Below, one piece after another: positions 45,007-53,726 of a DNA stretch of 64,000 nucleotides. Below the pieces are notes generated by a model. It had not been told where the DNA came from. It saw only the letters and a list, made by a program, of their open reading frames with translations, and ran no database searches. Both the position numbers and the translations under genes were made by a program. Within the stretch, counting starts at the first letter, position 1, and each line of letters opens with the position of its first letter. This DNA comes from Leptolyngbya sp. NIES-3755 (GTDB lineage Bacteria; Cyanobacteriota; Cyanobacteriia; Leptolyngbyales; Leptolyngbyaceae): contig AP017308.1 of assembly GCA_001548435.1 (NCBI GenBank), positions 5,651,030-5,715,029 of the forward strand, read 5' to 3'.

Positions 45007-46449
45007 TTAGTATTCCCTTATCAAGCTTTGATAAAGCTCAACCATCTCTTGAGCGACAGTTGCCCGTGTTTTTACGGGTTGAATGCCTTGTTTGAGTTGA
45101 GCGATCGTATTCGGATGTTGAGCCAAAAATGCGATCGCGTTCGCCCAAGACTTCACATCGCTTGCTGGAACGAGCCATCCATTGATTCTATGCTGCACCA
45201 ATTCCGCAATTCCACCCAAGTCCGAACCGATCACAGGCGTTCCCATTGCAAACGATTCCAGCACTACGAGCGGTCCCGTTTCCATCCATTGTGAGGGAAC
45301 TGCGAGTAAGTCGAATTGAGCGATCGCAGGACTAATTTCTGTTCGTGCTAACGGCGGCTTGATTTGAATTCGAGGATCAGAGTTCGCGATCGACACTACT
45401 TTCTCTCGATTTGTGCTTCCATGTCGATCGGCGTGAGTGGCATGAATTACAAGCTCGACAGGCACATTCGGGATTTGTTGAAGGGCTTTAGCGAGAATCT
45501 GAACGCCTTTTGTTTCTTGCCAGCGACCGAGAAAACCGATTCGGATCGGGGAATGTGGAGCATCTTGGATCGGACTTGTACCTGATTGATCGGTAATCGC
45601 TGTAGATCTTGGAAGCCCCCTAAATCCCCCACGAGTGGGGGACTTTGATCCAAAGTGTCTTAAACTCTCAAAGTCCCCCAGAATGGGGGATTTAGGGGGC
45701 GAAGAATCTACAGCATCAACCGATCGATTAGGTTTTACCGGAGTAGTAACACCATGCCGACTCAATACTAATTTCGATTCGGGCACACCATTTAGAACGA
45801 AGGCATCATAGAGCCATTGACAAACCAAAACAATACGATCGCTGAATTCCACCAGTTGATCGAATTGCCGTTGTTGATTGCGAATTTGGCTCGGAGTTGC
45901 GATCGTCGTTCCCAATTGTCGCAAACGAACATCGGAAGATTGCCGTAAGCGATCGCGGATTGAAACTGCGATCGAACTCGGTAAATTGCTCAAAGCTTCC
46001 GATGCCCAATTTGGAACTCGCTTAGAAACACCTAAACAAGCACTACAGCGAGCAATATCAATCTTGCCATCACAAGCCGAATTACCACCTTGCATCATCG
46101 TGCCGCGCAAACAGGAAATATCAGGCATGTGAATCGTTGAAATCGTTTTCATGCCCAACTGTTTCGCGCTCTGCAAATGAGGCAAACCACAACTCGATCG
46201 AACTGTGTGTTGGTGATAAATATCGCTTTGATTCTCTCGAAGCCAAGCCTGGAACGCTTCTAGATTTGGATAGCGAAAGACTTCGGTTGACCTGTATTGC
46301 TCGATCGTGGATTGGTTCTGAGTTCGAGCCGCTGCCACTTTGCAATTTAAACCGATCGCCCGCAAGTCTTCTACCAAGCCATCCAGGTAAACCTCAACGC
46401 CACCAAACGAATCGGGTGGAAACCAAGCGCTGGCTTGTATTACCTTCAT
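45007..46449 (-). CDS. Glycosyltransferase family 4 with an in-frame palindromic-repeat insertion
   Basis: A 480-residue GT-B transferase. The first domain has FPPDSFGGVEVYLDGL; a Cys-rich stretch (CDGKIDIARCSACLG) occurs near 130-145 and may bind a metal. The second domain has IRIGFLGRWQETKGVQILAK and ESFAMGTPVIGSDLGGIAE. Residues 246-284 in the linker between domains are encoded by a palindromic DNA repeat and read SPPKSPILGDFESLRHFG and on to GFRGLPRSTA, a Pro/Gly/Ser-rich loop. The frame stays open and both flanking domains look intact, so the enzyme is probably active. The start overlaps the small upstream gene by four bases. Confidence 0.88.
   Translation of the reverse strand: MKVIQASAWFPPDSFGGVEVYLDGLVEDLRAIGLNCKVAAARTQNQSTIEQYRSTEVFRYPNLEAFQAWLRENQSDIYHQHTVRSSCGLPHLQSAKQLGMKTISTIHMPDISCLRGTMMQGGNSACDGKIDIARCSACLGVSKRVPNWASEALSNLPSSIAVSIRDRLRQSSDVRLRQLGTTIATPSQIRNQQRQFDQLVEFSDRIVLVCQWLYDAFVLNGVPESKLVLSRHGVTTPVKPNRSVDAVDSSPPKSPILGDFESLRHFGSKSPTRGGFRGLPRSTAITDQSGTSPIQDAPHSPIRIGFLGRWQETKGVQILAKALQQIPNVPVELVIHATHADRHGSTNREKVVSIANSDPRIQIKPPLARTEISPAIAQFDLLAVPSQWMETGPLVVLESFAMGTPVIGSDLGGIAELVQHRINGWLVPASDVKSWANAIAFLAQHPNTIAQLKQGIQPVKTRATVAQEMVELYQSLIREY
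45599..45714. repeat. 116-bp palindromic repeat inside a glycosyltransferase gene
   Basis: The outer arms GCTGTAGAT (45599-45607) and ATCTACAGC (45706-45714) and the inner arms GCCCCCTAAATCCCCCA (from 45615) with TGGGGGATTTAGGGGGC (to 45700) are inverted. Two further hairpins (CCCCCACGAGTGGGGG and CCCCCAGAATGGGGG) are nested. The CCCCTAAATCCCCC core is an abundant interspersed repeat of cyanobacteria. It keeps the frame of the host gene. Confidence 0.85.
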
Positions 46450-46670
46450 GCGGGAGAAAATCCTTCATCAATCAGTTTGATCCGACCCGCTTGGATCTGA
46501 TCAAAAATTTGGTTAATCTGTCGCCGTTCTTCAGGAGTGAGGCGATGATTTGCAAGCAATAAAGATGCGAGATGTAAATGCTCGTAGCGGTTCAACTGGC
46601 GGGATTCTAGAATTCGAGCGAGAATCCGCTGCGTCGGTAGATTTGATCGGTTTTGGGCTGTTCTTACCAT
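46446..46670 (-). CDS. Small conserved-type hypothetical protein
   Basis: A 74-residue helical basic protein with a pattern LARILESRQLNRYEHLHLAS and LTPEERRQINQIFDQIQAGR, reminiscent of small cyanobacterial proteins that accompany unrelated genes. No function is known. Its stop overlaps the start of the GT4 gene by four bases, so translation of the two is probably coupled, and it would be the first gene of the 11-kb minus-strand cluster. A regulatory or accessory role is only inferred. Confidence 0.7.
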   Translation of the reverse strand: MVRTAQNRSNLPTQRILARILESRQLNRYEHLHLASLLLANHRLTPEERRQINQIFDQIQAGRIKLIDEGFSPA

Positions 46671-46902
46671 AAGATCGTCGCTTCGTGGTCTAACGGGGGC
46701 TAGTCAAACAGAAGTAAAACTTCGGTACAAAGACACAGGCTTTCTACCTTTACTACTCTTGCGCGTTTTTTCGGGAGACACACAAAGGTTAGATGAGATC
46801 TTCATCAAGACTTAGTAAAATCTTAGGCAGTTTAGCTGACTGCTTCAGTATTGACGATTTCAGGATCGGAACAAACACGTAACTTCAGGATTTTTTTATT
46901 TT

Positions 46903-47667
46903 ATGCAAATTTATCGAATTTCTGCACTCTCAGATAATTATATTTTTCTATTATTCGATGCAGTTCAGCAAAATGCTGCTGTGATCGATCCGGCAGAAGC
47001 CGCTCCAGTTCTAGAAAAGATCGAAGAATTAAATGCGAAATTAGTCACGATTTTTAATACGCATCATCACCACGACCATGTGGGCGGCAACCAGGAATTA
47101 TTGAATCGGTTTCCGAATGCGATCGTCTATGCCGGAGTTCACGATCGAGGTCGCATTCCTGGACAATCCGTAGAGTTGAACGCAGGCGATCGAGTCTCGT
47201 TTAACGATCGAACTGCGGAAGTATTCTTTGTTCCTGGACATACACGAGGACATATCGCTTATTACTTTCCCCCGATCGCGGATGAGCCAGGAGAACTATT
47301 CTGTGGCGATACACTCTTTTCTGCGGGCTGTGGTCGATTGTTTGAAGGGACACCCGCTCAAATGGTCAATTCATTGAGTCAAATTCGAGCATTGCCCGAC
47401 AATACACGGGTTTGGTGCGCTCATGAGTACACACTAAAAAATCTGAAATTTGCATTGACGATCGACTCACAAAATCCCGATCTACAAGCTAGATTTGACC
47501 AAGTACAAGCCGCAGAAGGTCAGCCAACCATTCCAGCCGATCTAGCACTAGAGAAACGCATCAATCCGTTCTTGCGGTGGGATGATTCTGAAATTCAACG
47601 AGCGATCGGACAACAAGATGCGATCGCAACCTTCGCGGCTCTTCGTGAAAAAAGAAACCAATTTTAG
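46903..47667 (+). CDS. gloB: Hydroxyacylglutathione hydrolase (glyoxalase II)
   Basis: A 254-residue metallo-beta-lactamase-fold enzyme that hydrolyses S-lactoylglutathione to lactate and glutathione in methylglyoxal detoxification. The metal motif THHHHDHVGG is at about 55-64, with further ligands in PGHTRGHIAYYF, LFCGDTLFSAGCGRLFEG and the final HEYTLKNLKFAL. The C-terminal substrate-binding helical region ends with NPFLRW, close to the family pattern. It is divergent from the glycan cluster and unrelated to it in function. No strong ribosome site precedes the ATG. Confidence 0.93.
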   Translation: MQIYRISALSDNYIFLLFDAVQQNAAVIDPAEAAPVLEKIEELNAKLVTIFNTHHHHDHVGGNQELLNRFPNAIVYAGVHDRGRIPGQSVELNAGDRVSFNDRTAEVFFVPGHTRGHIAYYFPPIADEPGELFCGDTLFSAGCGRLFEGTPAQMVNSLSQIRALPDNTRVWCAHEYTLKNLKFALTIDSQNPDLQARFDQVQAAEGQPTIPADLALEKRINPFLRWDDSEIQRAIGQQDAIATFAALREKRNQF

Positions 47668-47702
47668 TTGACGACACAACCGGAATACTATAGTATTCGC
47701 TC

Positions 47703-48857
47703 ATGACACAGACAACGATTGATTTATTTGCAGGTGCAGGTGGGCTAACAACCGGATTTCACTTAGCGGGATTTGAGCCTCTATGTGCGATCGATATTAA
47801 TGAGAAAGCGTTAAGAACTTATGGGCACAACTATCCGAACGCGAAAACGATTCATCGTGACATCCGTGAAGTTGATCCCTTTGAGTTACGAATCAAATTG
47901 GGAATACAGCCAGGGCAACTGACAGCCCTTATTGGTGGACCTCCCTGCCAAGGATTTTCAAGAAACATTCCTGCTGATTATCGTTACCTGAGTGATCCTC
48001 GGAATCAGCTATACCAAACATTTTTAGAATTTGTACGAGCATTTCTCCCTCTATATGTAGTCATGGAGAATGTGCCCGAAATTCTGAATGCTTATGGTGG
48101 AGCCATTCGGGATCAAATTATCGAACAACTTGAACGAAATAACTATAAAGTGACGGTTGCTTCGCTAAATGCTGCCCACTATGGCGTACCGCAGACGAGA
48201 GCTAGAGCATTTTTTCTAGCCAGTCGAGTCCAATCTCTTCAAATTCCTGAACCCACTCACAGTGGAGAAATCAGAAGCGACTACAGAACAGCAACATCCT
48301 CTCAACAACTTGCATTTTTCAGTAGTACACATTCTCCGATCGTCACCGTCAGAGATGCGATCGGAGATTTACCGCCATTAAACGCGGGACAGGTGTATGA
48401 TGCTGAAAATTATTCACTTCCGCCTCTCAGTCCTTATCAAGCGATGATGCGATCCGGCAGTACAAAGCTTGTCAATCATGTTGCTCGTGCGCTAAGCCCA
48501 ATTCAGATGTCAAGAGCCTGTATCCTGAGCGAGGGGCAAGATGCACGAGATTTACCACCTGAACTAGCTCCAAGGAAACATTATAGCGGTGCTTACGGTA
48601 GGCTCTACTGGGATAAACCTGCAAGAACGATTACGAGATGGGTGTTTCATCCCGGCTCAGGTCGGTTTTTTCATCCCACACAAAATCGCACCATTACAAT
48701 CCGTGAAGCGGCTCGACTTCATGCTTATCCGGATTGGTTTCATTTCCTTGGCAGCTATACAGAAATGGCTTCTCAAATTGGTGAATCTGTTCCACCACTC
48801 CTCGGTAAAGCGATCGCTGCTTCTATTCTTCAGGCTCATTCGGAGGTGACTCGCTAA
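47703..48857 (+). CDS. DNA (cytosine-5) methyltransferase of a type II restriction-modification system
   Basis: A 384-residue C5 methyltransferase. Motif I is DLFAGAGGLTTGFHLAGF, motif IV with the catalytic Cys is GGPPCQGFSRN, motif VI is VVMENVPE, motif VIII contains QTRARAFF, and motifs IX-X are near TIREAARLHAYPDWF and QIGESVPPLLGKAIAASI. The target-recognition region lies between about 210 and 310 and its site cannot be read. It sits 35 bases after gloB. Its 3' end overlaps the convergent putative endonuclease gene by 35 bases, an arrangement that makes loss of one gene harmful to the other. Confidence 0.93.
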   Translation: MTQTTIDLFAGAGGLTTGFHLAGFEPLCAIDINEKALRTYGHNYPNAKTIHRDIREVDPFELRIKLGIQPGQLTALIGGPPCQGFSRNIPADYRYLSDPRNQLYQTFLEFVRAFLPLYVVMENVPEILNAYGGAIRDQIIEQLERNNYKVTVASLNAAHYGVPQTRARAFFLASRVQSLQIPEPTHSGEIRSDYRTATSSQQLAFFSSTHSPIVTVRDAIGDLPPLNAGQVYDAENYSLPPLSPYQAMMRSGSTKLVNHVARALSPIQMSRACILSEGQDARDLPPELAPRKHYSGAYGRLYWDKPARTITRWVFHPGSGRFFHPTQNRTITIREAARLHAYPDWFHFLGSYTEMASQIGESVPPLLGKAIAASILQAHSEVTR

Positions 48858-49569
48858 TCTGTTCCTGTAACGCTGAAAGGATCGTTTGAACATATCGTGC
48901 AGAAGTCAATCGGGTTCGTTCAACCTGAACAAGAACCGCTTCTGGAGGAATTGTTCTTGCCCTGAAAAGCTGCTTTTGATTCTTATACCAGACTAATTGA
49001 GGTTGTCCAGCAATGCTTCCCTGCAAACCTGCGCCTGATTTTCCTGTTCGTCTGTCTACTGTCCAAGCCCATGAAAAATCGTTTGGATCGAATGGATTTA
49101 GTGGAAATTCACAGTAGAGATATTCGTATCCTTGGATAGTTTTGAGCAAGATACTTTCATAGCTATTCCGAACCCCTTGAATGGATTGGCTAGTTGTAAT
49201 TTTTTCGTTCCAATGCTGAATAATTGCAGCACCTAATTCAGTAGGAGAGGATTGTTCGGTTAAGTTGGGAAAACCAAGCTGAGTCGCTTTTTTAACAACA
49301 TCTGCACGTTGAATGACAAACCAGAATGTAGTAGAAGCTGTGAAACGACTAAGTTGAAGCGATTTCAATGACCATCCACTCGCAGTGCTGGGCGCAACAG
49401 CATCGTAGAGCAGCTTACTTCGTCCCAAGGCTGGATCTGATAAGGGAATGTCTTTGACGTAGTGAAAAATTGCTTCCCACGTGTAATCTTCGATTGAACC
49501 GATGACTGGAACGGCAACAGTCGCAATGATCGCCTGTCTCAGTCTTTCAATCTCGTTCTCTGCCAGCAC
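48823..49569 (-). CDS. Putative type II restriction endonuclease partner
   Basis: A 248-residue protein I do not recognise by sequence. It is assigned from position: convergent overlap with the methyltransferase and coupling to an HTH controller gene, the usual C-R arrangement. No clear PD-(D/E)xK motif stands out, although FPLNPFDPNDFSWAWTVDRR and EYLYCEFPL contain acidic residues that could serve. The first 23 bases overlap the end of the controller gene. It could instead be another restriction-associated protein, so the function needs a structural comparison. Confidence 0.55.
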   Translation of the reverse strand: MLAENEIERLRQAIIATVAVPVIGSIEDYTWEAIFHYVKDIPLSDPALGRSKLLYDAVAPSTASGWSLKSLQLSRFTASTTFWFVIQRADVVKKATQLGFPNLTEQSSPTELGAAIIQHWNEKITTSQSIQGVRNSYESILLKTIQGYEYLYCEFPLNPFDPNDFSWAWTVDRRTGKSGAGLQGSIAGQPQLVWYKNQKQLFRARTIPPEAVLVQVERTRLTSARYVQTILSALQEQISESPPNEPEE

Positions 49570-49798
49570 TCAGACGTTCCTCAACTCCTTGTAAAAAATC
49601 GCTCATTGTCGTGTTTAAAGCACTTGTAATACAGTTCAGGACTCGAATAGATGGGCTTTTTAGCCCTCGCTCAAGTTGACTAATGTAGGTTCGATGCAAG
49701 CCTGTGATTTCCGCAAAATACTCTTGAGACCAAGCTTTTTCGGTTCGACGGCGCTGGATCTCTAATCCTAGTGTTTGATCGAGTTTACTGGGCTGCAT
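49547..49798 (-). CDS. XRE-family HTH protein, probable restriction-modification controller
   Basis: An 83-residue helix-turn-helix protein. The HTH reads LEIQRRRTEKAWSQEYFAE with ITGLHRTYISQLERGLKSPS as the second helix pair. The frame stays open upstream to 49987 but the ATG at 49798 (MQPSKLDQTLG) gives the standard controller size. Such C proteins activate their own and the endonuclease promoter with a delay, so the methyltransferase acts first. It overlaps the endonuclease gene by 23 bases and is divergent from the phosphatase-like gene at 49911. Confidence 0.85.
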   Translation of the reverse strand: MQPSKLDQTLGLEIQRRRTEKAWSQEYFAEITGLHRTYISQLERGLKSPSIRVLNCITSALNTTMSDFLQGVEERLSAGRERD

Positions 49799-49910
49799 GA
49801 ATTGAAACTTTAAGGTTTTGCAGACCAAAGTGCTACAGACTAAAGTATTCAAGAAAGATGCAAATCTATTCGGGCTAAACTGGTAGCTTAATCTGCTGCT
49901 TGAATGTGAT

Positions 49911-50369
49911 ATGGAATTAATTGCTAATTTCGTCCAAATCAACGATCGACTTGGAACTGCTGGACAACCGACGATCGAACAATTCACCGCGATTCGAGAT
50001 GCAGGTTACACCGTAGTGATCAATCTCGCAGTTCCAACTTCTGAAGGTGCGGTCACGCAAGCGTGTGCCAAAGGCATCGCAAATGAACGCGAGATTGTCG
50101 AAAGCTTAGGAATGCAGTATTTTCACATTCCAGTGGTTTGGGACAATCCCACGATCGAGGATTTCAATCAGTTCTCAAATGTAATGCAGACCCACTCCGA
50201 TCAATCCGTCTTTGTGCATTGTGCGAAAAATATGCGAGTGTCTGCGTTTGTTTATTTGTATCGTCGATCGCACGAGAACATCAGTGAGGAAGAAGCTAGA
50301 GCCGACTTAAACAAAATTTGGCAGCCGAATCCAACTTGGCAAATGTTGATGAAAACAGTTTTGGGTTAG
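49911..50369 (+). CDS. Protein-tyrosine-phosphatase-like protein
   Basis: A 152-residue protein of the dual-specificity/BLH-type phosphatase fold. VFVHCAKNMRVSAFVYLY contains the HCx5R signature (HCAKNMR) with the catalytic Cys and Arg. The start FVQINDRLGTAGQPTIEQF is typical of the small cyanobacterial group that includes beta-lactamase-hydrolase-like proteins. The substrate is unknown. It lies divergent from the restriction-modification controller and convergent with cyanophycinase, with no evident functional link to either. Confidence 0.85.
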   Translation: MELIANFVQINDRLGTAGQPTIEQFTAIRDAGYTVVINLAVPTSEGAVTQACAKGIANEREIVESLGMQYFHIPVVWDNPTIEDFNQFSNVMQTHSDQSVFVHCAKNMRVSAFVYLYRRSHENISEEEARADLNKIWQPNPTWQMLMKTVLG

Positions 50370-50386
50370 TTCGGCTGGAACCTGAA

Positions 50387-51229
50387 TTAATCCAAAATTG
50401 GCGATCGCTGTTCTAGATCAAATTTGTAACCATGCGGCAGGATATGGAGTTTTGCCCCACAGAGCGCTAACGCCTCATCTTGCAGTAAGTCATTGATGTT
50501 ATTGTGGGTGACGGTCGATTCATCCACGATCGTTACTGCACCATCGCCCACCACTTCGACAATTTTGCCGTTGACCACGATCGCAGTATTCTCATCAATT
50601 CCAAATCCCAAACTTGCAGGCTGTTGAGCTAATGCTGAGAGCAATCGTCCTAATCGTCCGCGTTGTGCAAAATGCTGATCAATAATCACATTCGGCAAGA
50701 ATCCCATGCCGCGATCCATCTGTGCAACTTCGCGTCGAGGATTGGTTTCACCTTCACCAACCACAATCATCATGTCGGGCATCATTGCCGCGCCTGCGCT
50801 GGTTCCCGCAATCACCGCTCCTTCTGCAAACCGCTTGTGAAGTGCGGCATCTAGTTCTGTATCTTTAATACATTCAGTGATTCGAGCTTGGTTGCCTCCC
50901 GTGAAAAAGATTCCGGTCGCTTGGGAGATATCTTCGATCGCTTTCGGATCACTCGCATCCTCACGATGAGCCGTATCTACGACTCTGACATCTTCCGCGC
51001 CCAATCGTTGAAAAATCCCGATGTATTGTTCACCCACTTCACCCGGTAATCCCGTTGCAACCGTCATCACAACGATGCGAGATTGCAGTCCACCTGAGCG
51101 TCGAATAAATTCGCGAAGAATTCGACAATCGCCTTCTTTATCTTCTGCCCCACCAATAATTACAAGTTCTCCATGAGTTTCAGGCAGCGCAACACTGTCT
51201 TGACTCTGAGTATCAATCTGACTCACCAT
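50387..51229 (-). CDS. cphB: Cyanophycinase
   Basis: A 280-residue S51-type serine peptidase that cuts cyanophycin into beta-Asp-Arg dipeptides. The nucleophile is in AGTSAGAAMM, GAEDKEGDCRIL and FTGGNQARITEC form the usual entry motifs, and VIIDQHFAQRGRLGRL carries the conserved His. The length is standard. Its upstream neighbours are a small unknown on the same strand and, divergent to both, cphA2, so the unit handles the nitrogen store. There is no signal peptide, consistent with a cytoplasmic enzyme. Confidence 0.95.
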   Translation of the reverse strand: MVSQIDTQSQDSVALPETHGELVIIGGAEDKEGDCRILREFIRRSGGLQSRIVVMTVATGLPGEVGEQYIGIFQRLGAEDVRVVDTAHREDASDPKAIEDISQATGIFFTGGNQARITECIKDTELDAALHKRFAEGAVIAGTSAGAAMMPDMMIVVGEGETNPRREVAQMDRGMGFLPNVIIDQHFAQRGRLGRLLSALAQQPASLGFGIDENTAIVVNGKIVEVVGDGAVTIVDESTVTHNNINDLLQDEALALCGAKLHILPHGYKFDLEQRSPILD

Positions 51230-51350
51230 AACTCTGCTCCAGTCGCAATATCGAATGCAAATCTACTGAACCACATTTGAGCAAAGGAACATGACAACCA
51301 AACGGTAGATTTCAATACAATCTGAATGAAGAATTGCAGCAGGGTTGACT

Positions 51351-51626
51351 CTATCGTGGGGGATTCGATCGACGACGGTAGCTTTCTGAAAGCAACATCC
51401 AACCTAAGCGAAATTGGCTAAAACTCTTCATTTCTGGCTGCAAAAGATTGACTAGAAAGTCTTTAGCGCGATCGAGCGGAAGATGTCTAGGTTTGCCTTT
51501 ATAAACGATTTGATATTCGCCTTCATATTCGCCATCTCCATAGCCAGAGATTAAATGCAGGTGAAATGCTTCTTCAGCTAAGGTATGGACTTCTTCACGC
51601 AGTTGGTTTTCTGTAGAGGTGTTCAT
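51351..51626 (-). CDS. Small protein in the cyanophycin locus
   Basis: A 91-residue acidic-to-neutral protein of unknown function (LREEVHTLAEEAFHLHLISG, then GEYEGEYQIVYKGKPRHLPL). It has no membrane helix. It sits between cphB and the divergent cphA2, 121 bases upstream of cphB in the same direction. Its placement suggests an accessory role in cyanophycin metabolism, but the sequence alone gives no mechanism. The start ATG at 51626 has a weak AAGAT leader. Confidence 0.65.
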   Translation of the reverse strand: MNTSTENQLREEVHTLAEEAFHLHLISGYGDGEYEGEYQIVYKGKPRHLPLDRAKDFLVNLLQPEMKSFSQFRLGWMLLSESYRRRSNPPR

Positions 51627-51789
51627 AATGTTATCTTTTCTTGATTTAGCTTGGTTTTAATGTGTTTTAGCAACTTCTGTCACCCTGCCAGAGTTCTACG
51701 TCTAAAGAACGTGAAAAAGCAACCAGAGATAGACGCGATCGATCTGATTCATTGAGTACAGTCGCAACGTAGAAAGGGGCACAGATTTT

Positions 51790-53703
51790 ATGATGGTCGA
51801 TCGCGAATTAGAAGTTAGCCGAGTGAATGCCAGAAAGACGGATGTATTCGATATTTTCAACATTCGGTATTACATTGGCGCAAATCCATATCTATCCACC
51901 GCAGCGACCGTATTCGATTTCACCCAGACCGGAAACCCACTTCCATTAGAAAAATACGTAGACGTAATTCTTGATCGCTATCCTCATTTTCGCGATCGAG
52001 ACTTCAAATCTCATGCAGATCTCTTTGCTCAAACGGTAGCTCAAGTGAGTCAGCTTGATATGGAGTTGCACTTAGAGCATTGGAATTTGAAAGCTTATCC
52101 AAAGTTCGATCGAATTGCAGTTGAAACATTACATGCACGTACTAGCCGAGAACTAATTTTTTCAGTCTGGGATTGGTTTGAAGCAATCACTCAAGGGCGA
52201 AAGTTTGATATTGGCGATCACATCGAAGTTTTACAGGCGCAATTTCGTCGATCGGTCTATGGGGGACCAACCGTTTACGCATTGCTAAAATCGGCTCACT
52301 CCCAAGGCATCCCAACCTTGTATTTATGGGATGAAGGCTTGATGCAGTATGGTTACGGGCGCAAGCAAGTTCGAGGGATTGCAACCACATTCGATGGCGA
52401 TAGTCACTTAGATTCGGACTTCACGACCCGCAAAGATGACTGTAAAGCGTTTCTCAGCACTTTAGGCTTCCCAGTTCCCAAAGGTAGGATTGTTGGCACT
52501 CTCAAAGAAGCGTTGAATGCTGTCGATCGTATTGGTTATCCAGTCGCAGTTAAACCTGTAGTTGGACATAAAGGAATTGGTGTGACAGCAAATGTTCGCA
52601 CCGACGATGATCTAGAAGCGGCTTTTAATCGTGCTGTCGAAGCAGTTGAACCGGATCATGCGATCGATATTATTGTCGAGCAAAGTATCGAAGGGAATGA
52701 CTATCGATTGCTCTGTGTGGATGGTAAATTCGTGGCTGCAACCGAACGCCGTCCTGCTTCAGTGATTGGTGATGGGCATTCGACTATTGCAGAACTGATC
52801 GATCGAGCAAATCGAACCAGCGATCGGAGTGATACGCCAACCTCGCCAATGGGGAAAATCAAGGTTGACGATGCAATGGAGCGCTACTTAGCAGAGCAAA
52901 ATCTATCAATGGAAAGCGTGTTAGAACGCGATCGAGAAGTCTTTCTCCGTAAAGTTGCAAACCTTTCTTCAGGGGGTCTGAGCATTGATGCTACTTCAGT
53001 GATTCACCCTGATAACGTTGTATTGGCTCAAGATGTTGCTCAACATTTCCGCCTGACTTGTTTAGGCATTGATATCATTACTCGCGATCTGAGTCGTTCT
53101 TGGAAAGAAGGTAACTTTGCAATCATCGAAATCAATGCGGCTCCAGGTGTGTTCATGCACATGAAACCCGCAGTGGGTCAAAGTGTCGATGTGACATCTC
53201 ACATTCTAAAAACCTTTTTTCACTCTGGTGATAATGGTCGAATTCCGATCATTACCTTCAATCGCGTCACCATTTCGGAACTACAAGAAGCGATCGCATA
53301 TATTCTGCGCCATCATCCGCATTGGACGATCGGAGCCGTTTGCCAAGATGGAGTGTTAATCAATCATTCGGAAAAGTCTTTGCATTCTGACTACAACACA
53401 AACGTGCAGAATCTATTACGGCATCCGAAGTTAGATCTATTGATTGCTGAGTATCCAGAATCGGTTTTGGAGCGCTCTGGAATGTTCTACACCGGCAGCA
53501 ATCTTGTCATTCTGCATGATCCAACTGAAACCGAAATGACCTTAACGCGGGATATTTTTGAAGATGCCAAAATCGTGATCAAACAAGGCAATACCGTTTC
53601 AACTCAGCATCAAGGATTGATCGAGCAGTTCTCGCTGAGTGAAGCAGAAGGATTTAGCCAGGTTTATTTAGAAGCGATCGCTGCTATGATTCTTCCCTCC
53701 TAG
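51790..53703 (+). CDS. cphA2: CphA2-type truncated cyanophycin synthetase
   Basis: A 637-residue homologue of cyanophycin synthetase, shorter than the roughly 870-900-residue CphA1. The N-terminal domain and the ATP-grasp (GYPVAVKPVVGHKGIGVTA, then EINAAPGVFMHMKPA) are intact. The Mur-ligase-like C-terminal half is truncated and lacks the GxxGKTT P-loop, reading IPIITFNRVTISELQE at that position. CphA2 proteins are known to polymerise beta-Asp-Arg dipeptides rather than single amino acids, which suits recycling of CphB products. The start may be 51790 or the next ATG at 51793. A small gene follows 23 bases downstream. Confidence 0.93.
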   Translation: MMVDRELEVSRVNARKTDVFDIFNIRYYIGANPYLSTAATVFDFTQTGNPLPLEKYVDVILDRYPHFRDRDFKSHADLFAQTVAQVSQLDMELHLEHWNLKAYPKFDRIAVETLHARTSRELIFSVWDWFEAITQGRKFDIGDHIEVLQAQFRRSVYGGPTVYALLKSAHSQGIPTLYLWDEGLMQYGYGRKQVRGIATTFDGDSHLDSDFTTRKDDCKAFLSTLGFPVPKGRIVGTLKEALNAVDRIGYPVAVKPVVGHKGIGVTANVRTDDDLEAAFNRAVEAVEPDHAIDIIVEQSIEGNDYRLLCVDGKFVAATERRPASVIGDGHSTIAELIDRANRTSDRSDTPTSPMGKIKVDDAMERYLAEQNLSMESVLERDREVFLRKVANLSSGGLSIDATSVIHPDNVVLAQDVAQHFRLTCLGIDIITRDLSRSWKEGNFAIIEINAAPGVFMHMKPAVGQSVDVTSHILKTFFHSGDNGRIPIITFNRVTISELQEAIAYILRHHPHWTIGAVCQDGVLINHSEKSLHSDYNTNVQNLLRHPKLDLLIAEYPESVLERSGMFYTGSNLVILHDPTETEMTLTRDIFEDAKIVIKQGNTVSTQHQGLIEQFSLSEAEGFSQVYLEAIAAMILPS

Positions 53704-53726
53704 AACACATCAGCGAGGTTAGAACG

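Noticed and set aside
45599-45714. CRISPR-like or rho-independent terminator reading of the palindrome in the GT4 gene
   Set aside because: There is one palindromic copy, no direct-repeat spacing and no T-run, and the frame continues through it.
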